Assembly: GCF_000764305.2 (NCBI RefSeq)
Contig: NW_025943953.1
Coordinates: forward strand, 58,763-122,762
DNA: 64,000 nt
From: Hyalella azteca
Lineage: Eukaryota; Arthropoda; Malacostraca; Amphipoda; Hyalellidae
Direction: 5' to 3'
This document shows, piece after piece, positions 35,418 to 53,029 of this stretch; the first letter of the stretch is position 1; each line of letters begins with the position of its first letter. The position numbers were made by a program, and so were the translations under genes. The notes beneath the pieces were generated by a model, which saw only the letters and a program-made list of their open reading frames with translations, had not been told where the DNA came from and ran no database searches.

Positions 35418-35480
35418 GCTGACGTCAAGTTATCCATTACACATGGCGTCAGCTCCAGTACGCGTATATAGGCGTCACCG
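35418..35480 (+). promoter_or_regulatory. Possible promoter: three CGTCA motifs and TATATA
   Basis: The palindromic cAMP-response-element word TGACGTCA is at 35420-35427. A second CGTCAGC follows at about 35447, forming an inverted repeat with the first (AGCTGACGTC / GGCGTCAGCT). TATATA is at 35465-35470, directly followed by GGCGTCACC. CREB/ATF factors bind CGTCA half-sites. No gene is visible downstream on either strand, so this is a motif cluster, not a demonstrated promoter. Confidence 0.3.
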
Positions 35481-35852
35481 GGATTTTAAAAATGTTATCC
35501 CTCGGTCAAGATAAAGGCATTCTCTGATTACAGTTTTTCTGGAACAACTATTAACTTTTACATTTTATTTTCACTTATTGATAACATAAGTTATTTTCTT
35601 GAGACGAGTGAATTAATACGGTAACGGCATTAAGCTAGTGCATTCATTAATCATAGAAGAGACTCACTTACTCCACGAAAACAGACGAGTGAAGTATTAT
35701 TAATAACAAGTAATGTGCTTGATACCCATTGAATTTTTGTATGAAAAATTGATTTGAGTGGAGAAACCGTAAAAATATAGTTGTTCAAAGTAGAAAGTTC
35801 GTGCGCTCGCGTCCCAGACCTACAGGCAGCGCATACCGGGCCGAAAGTTCCT

Positions 35853-36034
35853 GGTGAACCATAGCTAGTAAGGTGAACCATAGCTAGTAAGGTGAACCAT
35901 AGCTAGTAAGGTGAACCATAGCTAGTAAGGTGAACCATAGCTAGTAAGCTGAACCATAGCTAGTAAGGTGAACCATGGCAAGTAAGGTGAACCATAGCTA
36001 GTAAGGTGAACCATAGCTAATAAGGTGAACCATA
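35853..36034 (+). repeat. 19-bp minisatellite, about 9.5 copies
   Basis: Unit GGTGAACCATAGCTAGTAA. It is mostly perfect, with point variants in units 5 (GCTGAACC), 6 (ATGGCAAG) and 9 (AGCTAATA). Confidence 0.95.
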
Positions 36035-36039
36035 GTTTC

Positions 36040-37350
36040 AGACCAGCTTCAGAAATGATAGATCTGATTACTTTTCTATTATTTTAATCTACTAACACAA
36101 CCTCAAACCAATCCATTGATCATTGTGTCCGAATTTTAGTTATCATTTAGTTATCTCTTCGTGGAATAATAAAAAAAATAATAATTTGATTGCCTACACG
36201 CATCAAACCGTAACTCCTAATTTAGTGTTAACGGACTCTAATGTTGCACTTCTAAATTATTTATCAGGATCAGGGTTCCATTTAACTTGGTTTCTGTTTT
36301 TCCTGTTCTTATGTTTATGTTTTTTAATCTATTTTTTGTTCGAAAAACATTCCAGGTTGCTTCGTCTTTTGTGTATCTGACGATAATAATTAATTTTTAA
36401 AATTGGTCAATTTTCAAAATTTTGATTGTGATGAAAGTATTCATGGTATATAGGTAGGTCCGATGATGACCAATATTTATGGTCAATGGAAATTCTACTT
36501 TTCAACCATTTATGTCAATGAAAATCATTAAAAAATGTGTCTGGCATATTTTGTGTAATTAAAGATTCGGCCGTTCTGCTGAAAACGATCTAAGCGTGCA
36601 AAATACACGTAATTTCTGTCATATCTTCAGAACGAAGCCAGAATGTTGCATATAAATTCTACAAGAAGAAATAACAATTATAAATAATCTAATAATATTG
36701 CAGGAATTGTGCTATATGTGCAATCCCTTACACTCGTGCACACCGAACACCATTGATCTCTGTACAGTGATGTCACAAATCCATTTCACACCATCCTGTT
36801 GAATTATTGAGTACAATTAACCGTAAAACTCTATTGTCATGGTGCCTAATTATACCCATTTCTTTGGACGTCGACGGAGCGATAGAAAATATGATTGCTT
36901 TGCGTGGCTGTCCAATGATAAATTGATGAACCTGATGGTGGGGATCATGAATAACAAGGCACCTTATGACGACCAGGCATTACCGTTAGATCCACGTGCG
37001 GGCAAACAATTATAGTGATTATGTTGAAATAATACAAGATTCATGGAAGTATTTCATGGTGTAATCGATAACTTGTTTCTGCGGATGCATATCAAAAGTA
37101 AAGTATCACGTTAATGACGGGAGGGCCCCATAAAAAAGTGTTTGAAAATAGAAGCGTTTGCAGAAAAACTTAGTGTTCGATTAACCTAATTTTTTTGATT
37201 TTTTAACTGGTAAATTTAAAAGATTACAAAACATTCACACATGCTTCAACGATTCAAAATCATTGGCTTAGTGGTGGTGTTTTTTGTGGACCTTGCAGTC
37301 AGAAAAGGAAAACGTCAGATCGTTTAAATAGCGACATACTTTCTTATCAG
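36040..37350. other. Gene-free stretch
   Basis: Nothing recognised; one short leucine-rich ORF (36123-36380) is composition-driven. Confidence 0.4.
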
Positions 37351-37366
37351 CTACAACGCAAAAAAA

Positions 37367-37734
37367 GCAGACGTAGCACTGATCTGACATTTTTATGCGC
37401 CAAACTGGGTCAGGATCGGCCACTGAAGGGCAAAAAGTGCATAGCTCTTTTGATTAAGTCCCACTTATTTTTACGAGTGCAAGATCATTTAGCGAAATTA
37501 TAACTCCGTTCCCTGTTTGCCAAAGCAAATATAATACAAGCAGGCCGAAAGCAGACGTAGCACTTATCTGGCATTTTTATGCGCCAAACTGGGTCAGGAT
37601 CGGCCACTCAAGGGCAAAAAGTGCATAGCTCCTTTGATTAACTCCCACTTATTTTCACGAGTGCAAGATCATTTAGCGAAATTATAACTCCGTTCCCTGT
37701 TTGCCAAAGCAAATATGATACAAGCAGGCCGTCG
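37367..37734 (+). repeat. 184-bp direct tandem duplication
   Basis: GCAGACGTAGCACTGATCTG begins at 37367 and recurs, slightly changed, at 37551. The copies run through TGGGTCAGGATCGGCCACT to GCAAATATGATACAAGCAGG, about 95% alike by eye. No ORF. Confidence 0.9.
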
Positions 37735-38700
37735 ATAAAGCTTTCCTCGGTTCCTAGAACGAAGTAGCCATTCATTTGATTTATATTTCAACACGCCAAA
37801 AATTTACTGAATTATAATTTTAGGCTGCCGGGTGGGGAATACGAATTGAAAATTTTTTATAAGGCACATGGAGATTATGAAGAAACCATTGTATATACCA
37901 CGACCATGTTCTAGCTTTTAGCAGACTGGAAATGCTACATTTCGGGGACGATCAAGCCTTTCTCACTTTCTTCATTACACAAAAGCAGAAGGCCTCACCT
38001 CTAGGCATGACCAATACAATTTTTTCTAAGTCGGTTGTTCTAAAAAAATTTTTAATTCCCTATTCAATTTTTATCAACTGACCTATGGATAAACTTGCAA
38101 CATGTACTGTAATCGGTCATGATTTATGAGGGGCATTTAAGTTAAGTTACTCTTTTTCCAGAACGCAAAGTTGCCGAATCGATTTTGAACATGAAACGTG
38201 AATTTTTAAAGAAAAAGTATGTCGTCCTGAGTTGCCTTGCTTATTGCTAATTATATCATAAAATGTGCATCTTTGACGCACAAATTACAGTTTTTCGAAC
38301 ATATAAATCATTCCCAAAATCTTTCAAAACAGATGTACACTTTTTTACTACGTTTTTCTTAGCTCGCTTTCGTGTCTGTGATGATCAAATCTTGCAATCG
38401 ATATTTCACCAACTTTCCCATTAGCTAGCGCTCTGAAACTTTTAGGGAAGCTCAGCTCCCGATAACAATACAATAATCAATAATTTGTTGCACGTTTCCA
38501 GGCGTATAAACTCTAAAGGAACTCACAAGCAGGGGTTGGAACCTTTAATGCACGTCATCCTCGAGAGGATATTCGTGTTTAGACTGCGTATATCGATGAT
38601 ACGCTTCGTATCATCGATACGTACATCAAGTCAAGTAAATTGGCTCGCAACAACGTGTTTCGTGTGTAGCAACGGACTAAAAATGAGAAAATAAAATACT
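37735..38700. other. Gene-free stretch
   Basis: Nothing recognised apart from a palindrome CGATGATACG / CGTATCATCG at about 38594-38616. Confidence 0.4.
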
Positions 38701-38719
38701 TAAAAAACTAAAAAGTAGA

Positions 38720-39191
38720 AAATAAAATGTATAAAAAAAATTTTTAAAGACCACGTTTTTCATGTGGACTCAAAAGTAGAAAATAATTTTTCGGCAGCTA
38801 CTGATCTCTGTTTGCTTTCATTCTCTTGGTCTTTTGTATTTCAGTTAAAATATTTTACATCTAAAACGAAAAACGTGGGGCGCATCTTCATTTAGGCATG
38901 CCTTAATTTCAATTTTGAATTCAACCACTATTTCTAATTATATCAGCAATACACTTATCAAATGTTCAATGAACCATCATATTCATCATATCAAGTAATC
39001 ACCAAACAATTAAATACATATGCGCCCCACGTTTTTCGTTTTAGATGTTGTAAAATATTTTAACTGAAATACAAAAGACCAAGAGAATGAAAGCAAACAG
39101 AGATCAGTAGCTGCCGAAAAATTATTTTCTACTTTTGAGTCCACATGAAAAACGTGGTCTTTAAAAATTTTTTTTTATACATTTTATTTTA
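38720..39191. repeat. Large hairpin: 166-bp inverted repeat, 133-bp spacer
   Basis: The left arm (38720-38885; AAATAAAATGTATAAAAAAA, AGACCACGTTTTTCATGTGG, GCAGCTACTGATCTCTGTTT, CGAAAAACGTGGGGCGCAT) is repeated inverted at 39019-39191 with only a few indels. An RNA from either strand would form a nearly perfect stem. The word CACGTTTTTC occurs twice per arm. This could be a foldback element or a single-locus palindrome; no other copy was seen in the window. Confidence 0.9.
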
Positions 39192-39853
39192 CAATACCGT
39201 GGAAACCTCTGCGACAGATATAAATTTGATTATGATTACTTGAAATAGAGTCACTTGCGCATAACATAAAATCAAGTTCGCCGTCGGGTCCACCTTTAAG
39301 TTTTGCAAAACGTTGTTAGGGTTGAATGAAGTAAAAAAAACGCACAGCAAAAAAAAAGAGTACGGGTCATAAGATTAATGTTGACCTTATAATGGTGCGA
39401 CTGACAAAAAATACATGCAATACATGAATATTCATGAAATTAAATTCATGAAGAATACATGAATTTAATAATTATTGACGAAAAAAGAGCTTAAAGGAAG
39501 AGCTGGATAAACGATTGAACTTTTAATATTGCTAAACCTTCGTAGATATCTCGCAGAGGTACCTGTATAACTGTAGAAAATGGAATAGAAAGAATAAAAA
39601 TTTCGGCACAGAAGAATAGGCCCGTGGCCTGTTGACGAAACCTGTACCTTACTTTCGTGACTTGATTCTTCAAGGGATCCGACCTTATGAACCCGCGATC
39701 TTTACATAACTGACAAATTGATTGAGATAGCTGCTGGACTTATTGCAAAGCTCATAAGGACTTACGAGCTATGGACTTACGACGCTTAAGGACTAACGAA
39801 GCTATTAACTTATTGCAAGGCTCCTGCATAGCTTCGTCAATTCTAGTCTGTTC

Positions 39854-40020
39854 TTAATAATATAAATAATAATAACGGTTTCAGCGTTTAGTATGCCGTA
39901 GGCCTGTCGCCGATTCTTAATATCGCAGAACATTCACAGCATTTTGCGGTCTCGAACTCGCAACTCAATTCTACTGTGCTAATTGCATGAACTACTCGGC
40001 CTCCTTGCCAATTCTGACCA
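39854..40020 (-). mobile_element. tRNA-derived SINE
   Basis: Read on the minus strand: A-box-like GGCCGAGTAGTTCATGC (about 40003-39985), B-box-like GAGTTCGAGACC about 44 nt later (tRNA spacing), an unrelated body (ATGCTGTGAATGTTCTGCG, AATCGGCGACAGGCCTACGG) and an ATT-rich tail. The body is shared with the fragment at 32022-32130. The head most resembles a Ser/Leu-type tRNA A box. A second GGGTTCGATC word lies upstream (about 40035-40050) and may belong to a longer head. Confidence 0.7.
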
Positions 40021-40636
40021 GAAACTAGCGCACAGATCGAACCCGCGCCTCCCTGCGCCAATCATGGTACTCTGAACTTTATGAATAGAAGTGTCGGCAT
40101 TGAAGAAATAGGCCCATGGCATATTTCTTCACTGGGAAGGCATTTCATTTTCTGAAAATGCGAGAATTGCCGCCTAAATGTCCGAGGAGTTGAATTTCAT
40201 TAAATATTAGTACAATTTGAATAATAAATGAAAACATTAAATGTTTTCGATCTTGTGTTATATTACTTAGTCACACAATCGGATATGATTAATTGTTTTA
40301 AAGTCTGCATCAACAACAGAAATCTTGCCCTCATATGCTTCTGGCAGTAATCTAGCTCGTCTTGTAATCCCATAATAAATAGGCAACTATTAGACTTTCA
40401 TTAGTCCATATTAAATTGATACCGGTGTCATTAAAACTGCCCAATGCTACTAGAATCTATTAATTAGTCTCTATAGGTACCGTTTAGAGCAGGCGATTCT
40501 GAAATCCCCCATGGAAAAGCTGAGGACACTATACACTATTTCTTCATACAAACTCAATTAAGAATGAAGAAACATGACTTTAAATTATAGTTTTATTTTT
40601 TTTAGACTTTAAATTATAGTGATAAAGCACACCTAC

Positions 40637-42585
40637 ATTTTAATAATCGATACTCTTTAAACATATTTTAAATGCAACGTAAGCGGGACCGTAAATAGAA
40701 CAATGAACGGCTAAAAATATTGTAAGAAGAGTCCGAATGGACGATATTATGAAACACCAGTCTCGGAATGGAAGATTATTAAAAAAACAATAGTGTTGTT
40801 TTGATATTTCTGAAGACTTATCTGCGCTTTAAGATCAACAAGCCCTTCAGTTGTTATCTGTCGCTTAGTACGGCAAGGTGTGATCGCCACGATGTCCGGT
40901 GAAACAACCAATACCGTAGAAATAGTAAAAGGCCAGGCCTTCGAAGTTGGGCCTAGGTATACAAATCTTATGTATATTGGAGAAGGTGCATATGGAATGG
41001 TTGTGTAAGTATATTTTATTGTATCATAGTTCACATAAAAATTTTGTAAATCATTACGTGATTTACGTCGATCTTCTCCCGACTTGGTATTCTAAATACG
41101 TCGTAATCTGTGAATTACCTAGCTATGTATGTTGCTTTGCCGTAATCCTTGCATTTTTGCCAGAGACTAGAGTTGAATTCTCGGCGATTCGATTGCTTAA
41201 GAGCTTACATTATAAAAATATCCTGTTAGAGACGATGTCGAAAATGCCTGATTGTGGTCGTTGAAGAAGATTTGATCTGCTTGGATAAAATTAATTGTTT
41301 AACTATGCCACTATTTTAAATGCCGACTGTCGAATTCTTAATTGTTCACTTGTTGAAGTTTATTTTAGTTGTTGTTCAAAGAGTACCGCCAAACAGGGTA
41401 GGCCTAATACGGGACAGTTTTGAGTGTTTTTTGTTGATAACTTCTTACCATGGAACATTTCATAAACAAGTTTAAGCTCATTTTATAGCTCTTTGCAAGG
41501 GCATCTTCAGTAAAATTCCTGATGCTATTCATCAGGTGCAAGACCGAGACTCAAAATAAAACTGTCCCAAATCACCCCTGGCCACTGGGAATGGGGTATT
41601 TAGGTATTTGGGGGTAATCCGGGACACTTGAAAGTTGAAATAAAACTTAATTTTAAAATGTTTGAAGCATGCAGAGCAGCAGTCCAGCAAGAGCAGAGTG
41701 TAGCTAGAGTAAACATGGTATATTCCGACACTCTAACTCTAAGGACGTTGCAAAATATGAATGACTACCTATAAAAAATACACCAAACGCCCAACTCAAG
41801 TTCTGTTTGCTTTACGTCACTCTAAAAACACCGCACTACGCATTAGCAACAATGAAACGTCACAAAATATTGCCATATTTATTTAAAAGCCTTTAGAATG
41901 CAAACCTACCAAATCCATATATTCTGACACTGAGTGTGAGTGTGTGACTGTGACTAAATTCGGCATTTTGACACTAATTCCGGCCGTGCTTGAAACTCTA
42001 CTAATTTGTAATGCCGACACTATTGTGTTCAAATTCCGATCGCTGTGTGAACTGTATTGGAATACAACAGCTTACAATTAGAACACTATTGAATATTGAA
42101 CACTACTTAATTAGGCTTTTAATTATGAGCTATTAAGCTTTTAATTAAGAAAATTTTAATTTTTGCACACAGCTTGGAACAAGCTGTGAGTGTCTAATTC
42201 CAAGCTGTGTTGAAAGTGAAATTTTTTTGCTGAGCAAGGTAAATGTTCTGAAAATTATTTGTTGTTAATCAATATTTTTGTTAACTGGAGCCTTTGCTAA
42301 CTGAGGTTAAACGGTAAATGCGTTTTTAGGGGTGTTCCTGAATCCTTATTACCCCCAATCACGTTTTCAAGCCAACACCTGTGTGCAACTTTTATGTAAG
42401 TAAAATTTTTTAATATGACAAATATTTACTTGCTCCAGACCTTAGTAAAGGGACCTACTTTTCCAAAACCGCTTTTTTTACACTTTTCTTTCATTATGGG
42501 ACACCAGGTCATTATGGGACACCAGGCTAAGGCCATGCTGAAAGCTCCACCTCTCATGACTACTAAGCACCACCCACTCCCTGTG
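40637..42585 (+). repeat. Duplicated ERK exon-1 block, copy A
   Basis: 1949 bp matching 45902-47850 at a constant offset of 5265 bp. Two differences near the left edge (ATATTTTAAATG against ATGTTTTGAATG) were the only ones I found by eye. It contains the 5' flank, the first coding exon and the left half of a family B element. In copy A that element continues to its right end at 42804; in copy B it is interrupted at 47850. Confidence 0.95.
40892..41004 (+). CDS. rl: ERK first coding exon, distal duplicate
   Basis: Encodes [20 protein letters not shown] then [17 protein letters not shown] plus GT of a split codon, followed by a normal GTAAGT donor. It is identical to 46157-46269. It could be an alternative first exon producing the same protein, a duplicated exon 1 without downstream exons, or an assembly copy of one exon. 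Nothing in the sequence disables it. Confidence 0.7.
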
Positions 42586-42804
42586 AAAAGTGACGGAATA
42601 TAGGGATTTGGTAGGTTTCCATTCTAAAGGCTTTTTAATAAATATGGCAACATTTTGTGACGTTTCATCGTTGCTGACGCGTAGTGAAGTGTTTTGAGAG
42701 TCATGTGAAGGCAACAGAACTTACGTAATGCATACGGTTTTTTTTATAGTTTTTCATTTCTCGATGCGGGCTTAATGTGTCGGAATATACCGCGTTTACC
42801 CTAA
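41707..42804. mobile_element. Palindromic non-autonomous element, family B copy 2
   Basis: The left end GTAAACATGGTATATTCCGA (41709) and right end TCGGAATATACCGCGTTTAC (about 42780-42799) are inverted. Long inverted arms continue inward (left ACAATGAAACGTCACAAAAT against right TTTTGTGACGTTTCATCG; left AAAAGCCTTTAGAATGCAAA against right TTTCCATTCTAAAGGCTTTT). The AT-rich centre has AAGCTTTTAATTAAGAAAAT and paired AGCTTGGAACAAGCT words. No transposase. Confidence 0.7.
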
Positions 42805-43890
42805 TGTCAAAAAGGGTAATATAAGGGACAGTTTTGAGCGTTTTTTGTTAATAACTTCTTACCATGAAACATTTCATAAACAAGTTTAAGCTCATTTTAT
42901 AGCTCTTTGCAAGGGCTATGAAATGGCATCTTCAGAAAAAGTCCATATGCTATTCATAAGGTGTCAGACCGAGACCCAAAATAAAACTGTCCTAAATCAC
43001 CCCTGGGAACAGGGTATTTATTTGGTGGTAATCCGGGACACTTGAAATAAAACTCAATTTTAAAATGTTTGAAGCATGCAGAGCAGCAGTCCAGCACTCA
43101 CCAGCAGAGTGTACTCGTCCATTAGTACTAACAGTACTCTGAAGTCCTTCTCTTTCACTGTAGATGATGTAGATGTAGAATAAATGACAGTTTCTGTGTT
43201 TTTTGTTTATATTTTATTGATATGATATTACTATATTTATTCATTACCATATTATTGATGTGATATTACAGTATCGATAAACATGCCATTGAGCATTTAC
43301 AACAACTTTGTCCACTGCAAGCTTCATATTAGCAGCCTTGTAGGTTATAGCCTTTCTTCTGTATCTGTAAGCTTAGAGGACGGCTTGTAATTTCACACCA
43401 TTTTAATTGTGTTAAGTGAATTCACTATAAAAAAATCGTAAAAAACGTACCTGAAACAGAAAGGAATGTTTTAGAAACAAACATCATATGTTTTGGAGAA
43501 ATAAAACATAGTTCAGGTTAATTGCTTTTCATTCTATGATGCCCAGTGCATTATTCTATATATGACATTTTGTGCACATTTTTGTGATGACCTATGATGC
43601 ACTAATTTCTTGATAAGTGAAATTTCTTTTTGCTGAGCAAGGTAAAGGTTATGAAATTCTTTGTTGTTAATCTTGTTAATCAATATTTTTGTTAACTGGA
43701 GTCTTTGCTAACTGAGGTTAAATGGTAAATGCGTCACCTGTGCGCAACTTTTATGTAAGTAACATTTTTTTATATAACAAATATTTATTTGCTCCAGACC
43801 TTAGTAGAGGTGCTTTTCCAAAATTGCACTTTTCACACTTTTTCTTGGCGATTATTTAGAGATAGTAAATGTATGATTTCTTAATTAGCT
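42805..43890 (+). repeat. Diverged second copies of blocks from 41.4-42.5 kb
   Basis: 42800-43110 resembles 41399-41700 (AATAACTTCTTACCATGAAA, CATTTCATAAACAAGTTTAA, TCCGGGACACTTGAAA), and 43615-43850 resembles 42215-42500 (TGCTGAGCAAGGTAAA, TTTGCTAACTGAGGTTAAA). This is an old local duplication or two copies of one further repeat family, interleaved with family B. No gene. Confidence 0.6.
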
Positions 43891-43899
43891 TTTTACATA

Positions 43900-44915
43900 C
43901 CGTAAAATGGGGTAACTTAGACCGGCGGGGTAACTTAGACCACTTTTCGTTTTTTTAACAAAAACCCCCACAACTCAAAAACTATTTGACATAGAAAAAT
44001 TTTGTCAATGGGCATTAAAGGCCTAATACTGAGGCTACATAACACAATNATTGAAACATGCAAAATACAGGTCTATACTCTAGCTTCACTCACCATAAAT
44101 TGCTGGCTCCTGCCTCTCATAGTTTTGATGTAATTTCAAAAAAAGTGATGGTCTTTGTTACCCCAGCTCTTGGGGTTTCTTTGACTGGGTGGTAAAATAA
44201 ATTTTATTTTTTTGGTAAAATAACTCCAAATAACTCCACATTTTGGTGCATTGTAGTAGAACTCTTCTAGTTACATATGCAAATGACAAATTTTAGGAAA
44301 GTGTCATAGTTTGCAAATTGGGGCGCCGTGACGGGGTAACATTGACCGGCTTGGAAATTAAGTTAAAATTACCATATATAAGACTGTAGAGTCTGAAATA
44401 TAAGGAAAAAACATTAATAGGTGTATCAAACATAAAATATGTTATATAGATACCTATGGTAATTTTAACTTAATTTCCAAGCTGGTCAATGTTAACCAGT
44501 CATGGCTGCCATTAGGTGGTCAAAGTTCCCCCATTGGGGGGCAGCGCCCCCCATTTGCAAACTATGACACTTTCCTAAAATTTGTCTTTTGCGGTATGTA
44601 ATTAGAAGAGTTCTACTACAATGCATAAAAACCTGGAGTTATTTTACCAAAAAAGTAGAAAAAATTGGAGGGGGTACTCTGACAGGCTTTGAATATTTGC
44701 TCTTTTTTGTGGGTCACATTTTTAATTTTTTAACCTATTAGATATGCAAACTTTTTAAATCTTTCTATTGTGTTACATAGCCTCAGTATTAGGCCTTTAA
44801 TAGAGATTGACAACATTTTTCTATGTCAAATAGTTTTTGGGGTTTTTGTTAAAAAAACAAAAAGTGGTCTAAGTTATCCTGAGTGTCAAAGTAACCCCAT
44901 TTTACAGTAGTTGAA
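43900..44915. mobile_element. Complete family A element with long inverted arms
   Basis: The left end TACCGTAAAATGGGGTAACT and right end AAGTAACCCCATTTTACAGTA are inverted. The arms continue almost to the centre: AGGCCTAATACTGAGGCTAC against TAGCCTCAGTATTAGGCCTT, AGGAAAGTGTCATAGTTTGC against GCAAACTATGACACTTTCCT, and GGAAATTAAGTTAAAATTAC against its reverse complement at about 44459. A single n (44049) interrupts the left arm, followed by a block also present at 33.0 kb. About 1 kb with no ORF, so it is non-autonomous. Confidence 0.75.
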
Positions 44916-45036
44916 TACAATTGGTATATTGTGCAGGTATACCATTTAACTGGTGGGAATTGAGGGCAAGATTCTGTCTCAAAATGGAGCTTGGCTAATC
45001 TCATTCCATAATATCATGTCATGTAACACATGAAAG

Positions 45037-45090
45037 GGACACCAGGTCATTATGGGACACCAGGTCATTATGGGACACCAGGTCATTATA
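45037..45090 (+). repeat. 18-bp repeat, three copies
   Basis: GGGACACCAGGTCATTAT repeated three times. Two copies of the same word occur at about 42496-42531 and 47761-47796 inside the family B elements. Confidence 0.85.
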
Positions 45091-45092
45091 GT

Positions 45093-45826
45093 GTTGGGGG
45101 TCAGCCCCTCTAAAGGTCAACGGTCTGGCCGGTAGAGTACCAGCACAGGGAACAGAATAAAATCAAACTCAGGAGATCAAACAGAGGAAGAACCAGGCAA
45201 AAATATATTAAATAGAATCAGTGGTACATGACGGTGAAATATGATGGTTAGTAGGTTAGTGAAGATGAGACAGCCCAGGGCTATGAGTGATGGGGTGAAC
45301 CTAGCATGAGTACATAAATAACCAGCAGCCCAAACTGGTTTGAACAGTAAGGAACATACAAGAATACATGGTAAATAAACTAAACTGGGCCAGAATAATG
45401 ATCAGTATCCTAAATCTAATCAAGAATAATGAAACTAAGGAATCAAGAGCTCAAAACAGGCCCTGGGTCAGGCCTGGTCCATCAAGTGGTGTCCGCACCA
45501 AAGAAACAAGACGGCGGTGGTCTTACTTGTGAGTATCAGTGGGGTAGACTCAACTGTCACGTTAGGGCAGCTCTGACATGAGTTGCTAGACAGGACTTAA
45601 AGGACATCCACGCTGGCCTCTAGTGTCAGCTCGAGTAGCTGAAGAGCAGCAGGCCAAGACCCGACTGCAATGTGGCTCAGTGAGTCCAAAGCTTGCCTGT
45701 CACTTCTCAAACTGGTTCCAGACTTGCCTGGAAGCCAGAATGCGCCCCAAATTTTGCCCAGAAGATGCCCCACGTTGGCGGCTCTGCAAAAGTGCAGGAA
45801 CAAGAACACATAAAACCTATCCAACA
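45093..45826 (-). mobile_element. LTR-retrotransposon-like fragment
   Basis: The block begins TGTTGGGGG and ends CCAACA, the TG...CA form of LTR ends. On the minus strand, GCCAACGTGGGGCATC (about 45763-45778) resembles the primer-binding-site region of LTR elements (CCAACGTGGGGC). It is less AT-rich than its surroundings. No gag-pol reading frame is present and target-site duplications are not clear. It might be a solo LTR or an unrelated repeat. Confidence 0.35.
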
Positions 45827-46156
45827 ATAACACTTGGAAGTTGAAACACATAAGTACACTAGGAACACATAAGAACAAATTGATCTACCTAATGCAAAAC
45901 AATTTTAATAATCGATACTCTTTAAACATGTTTTGAATGCAACGTAAGCGGGACCGTAAATAGAACAATGAACGGCTAAAAATATTGTAAGAAGAGTCCG
46001 AATGGACGATATTATGAAACACCAGTCTCGGAATGGAAGATTATTAAAAAAACAATAGTGTTGTTTTGATATTTCTGAAGACTTATCTGCGCTTTAAGAT
46101 CAACAAGCCCTTCAGTTGTTATCTGTCGCTTAGTACGGCAAGGTGTGATCGCCACG

Positions 46157-53029
<6,873 letters not shown>

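Noticed and set aside
35853..36034. Regular direct repeats that could suggest a CRISPR array
   Set aside because: Units of 19 bp are contiguous with no unique spacers, and the genome is eukaryotic.
40747..41034. 95-codon minus-strand ORF repeated at 46012-46299
   Set aside because: Antisense shadow of ERK exon 1 and its 5' flank.
42415..42603. Short plus-strand ORF also seen, longer, at 47680-48006
   Set aside because: Lies inside a family B element; the difference in length reflects where the duplication ends, not gene structure.
45597..45878. 93-codon minus-strand ORF in the LTR-like block
   Set aside because: No gag, pol or other retroelement motif can be recognised in it.
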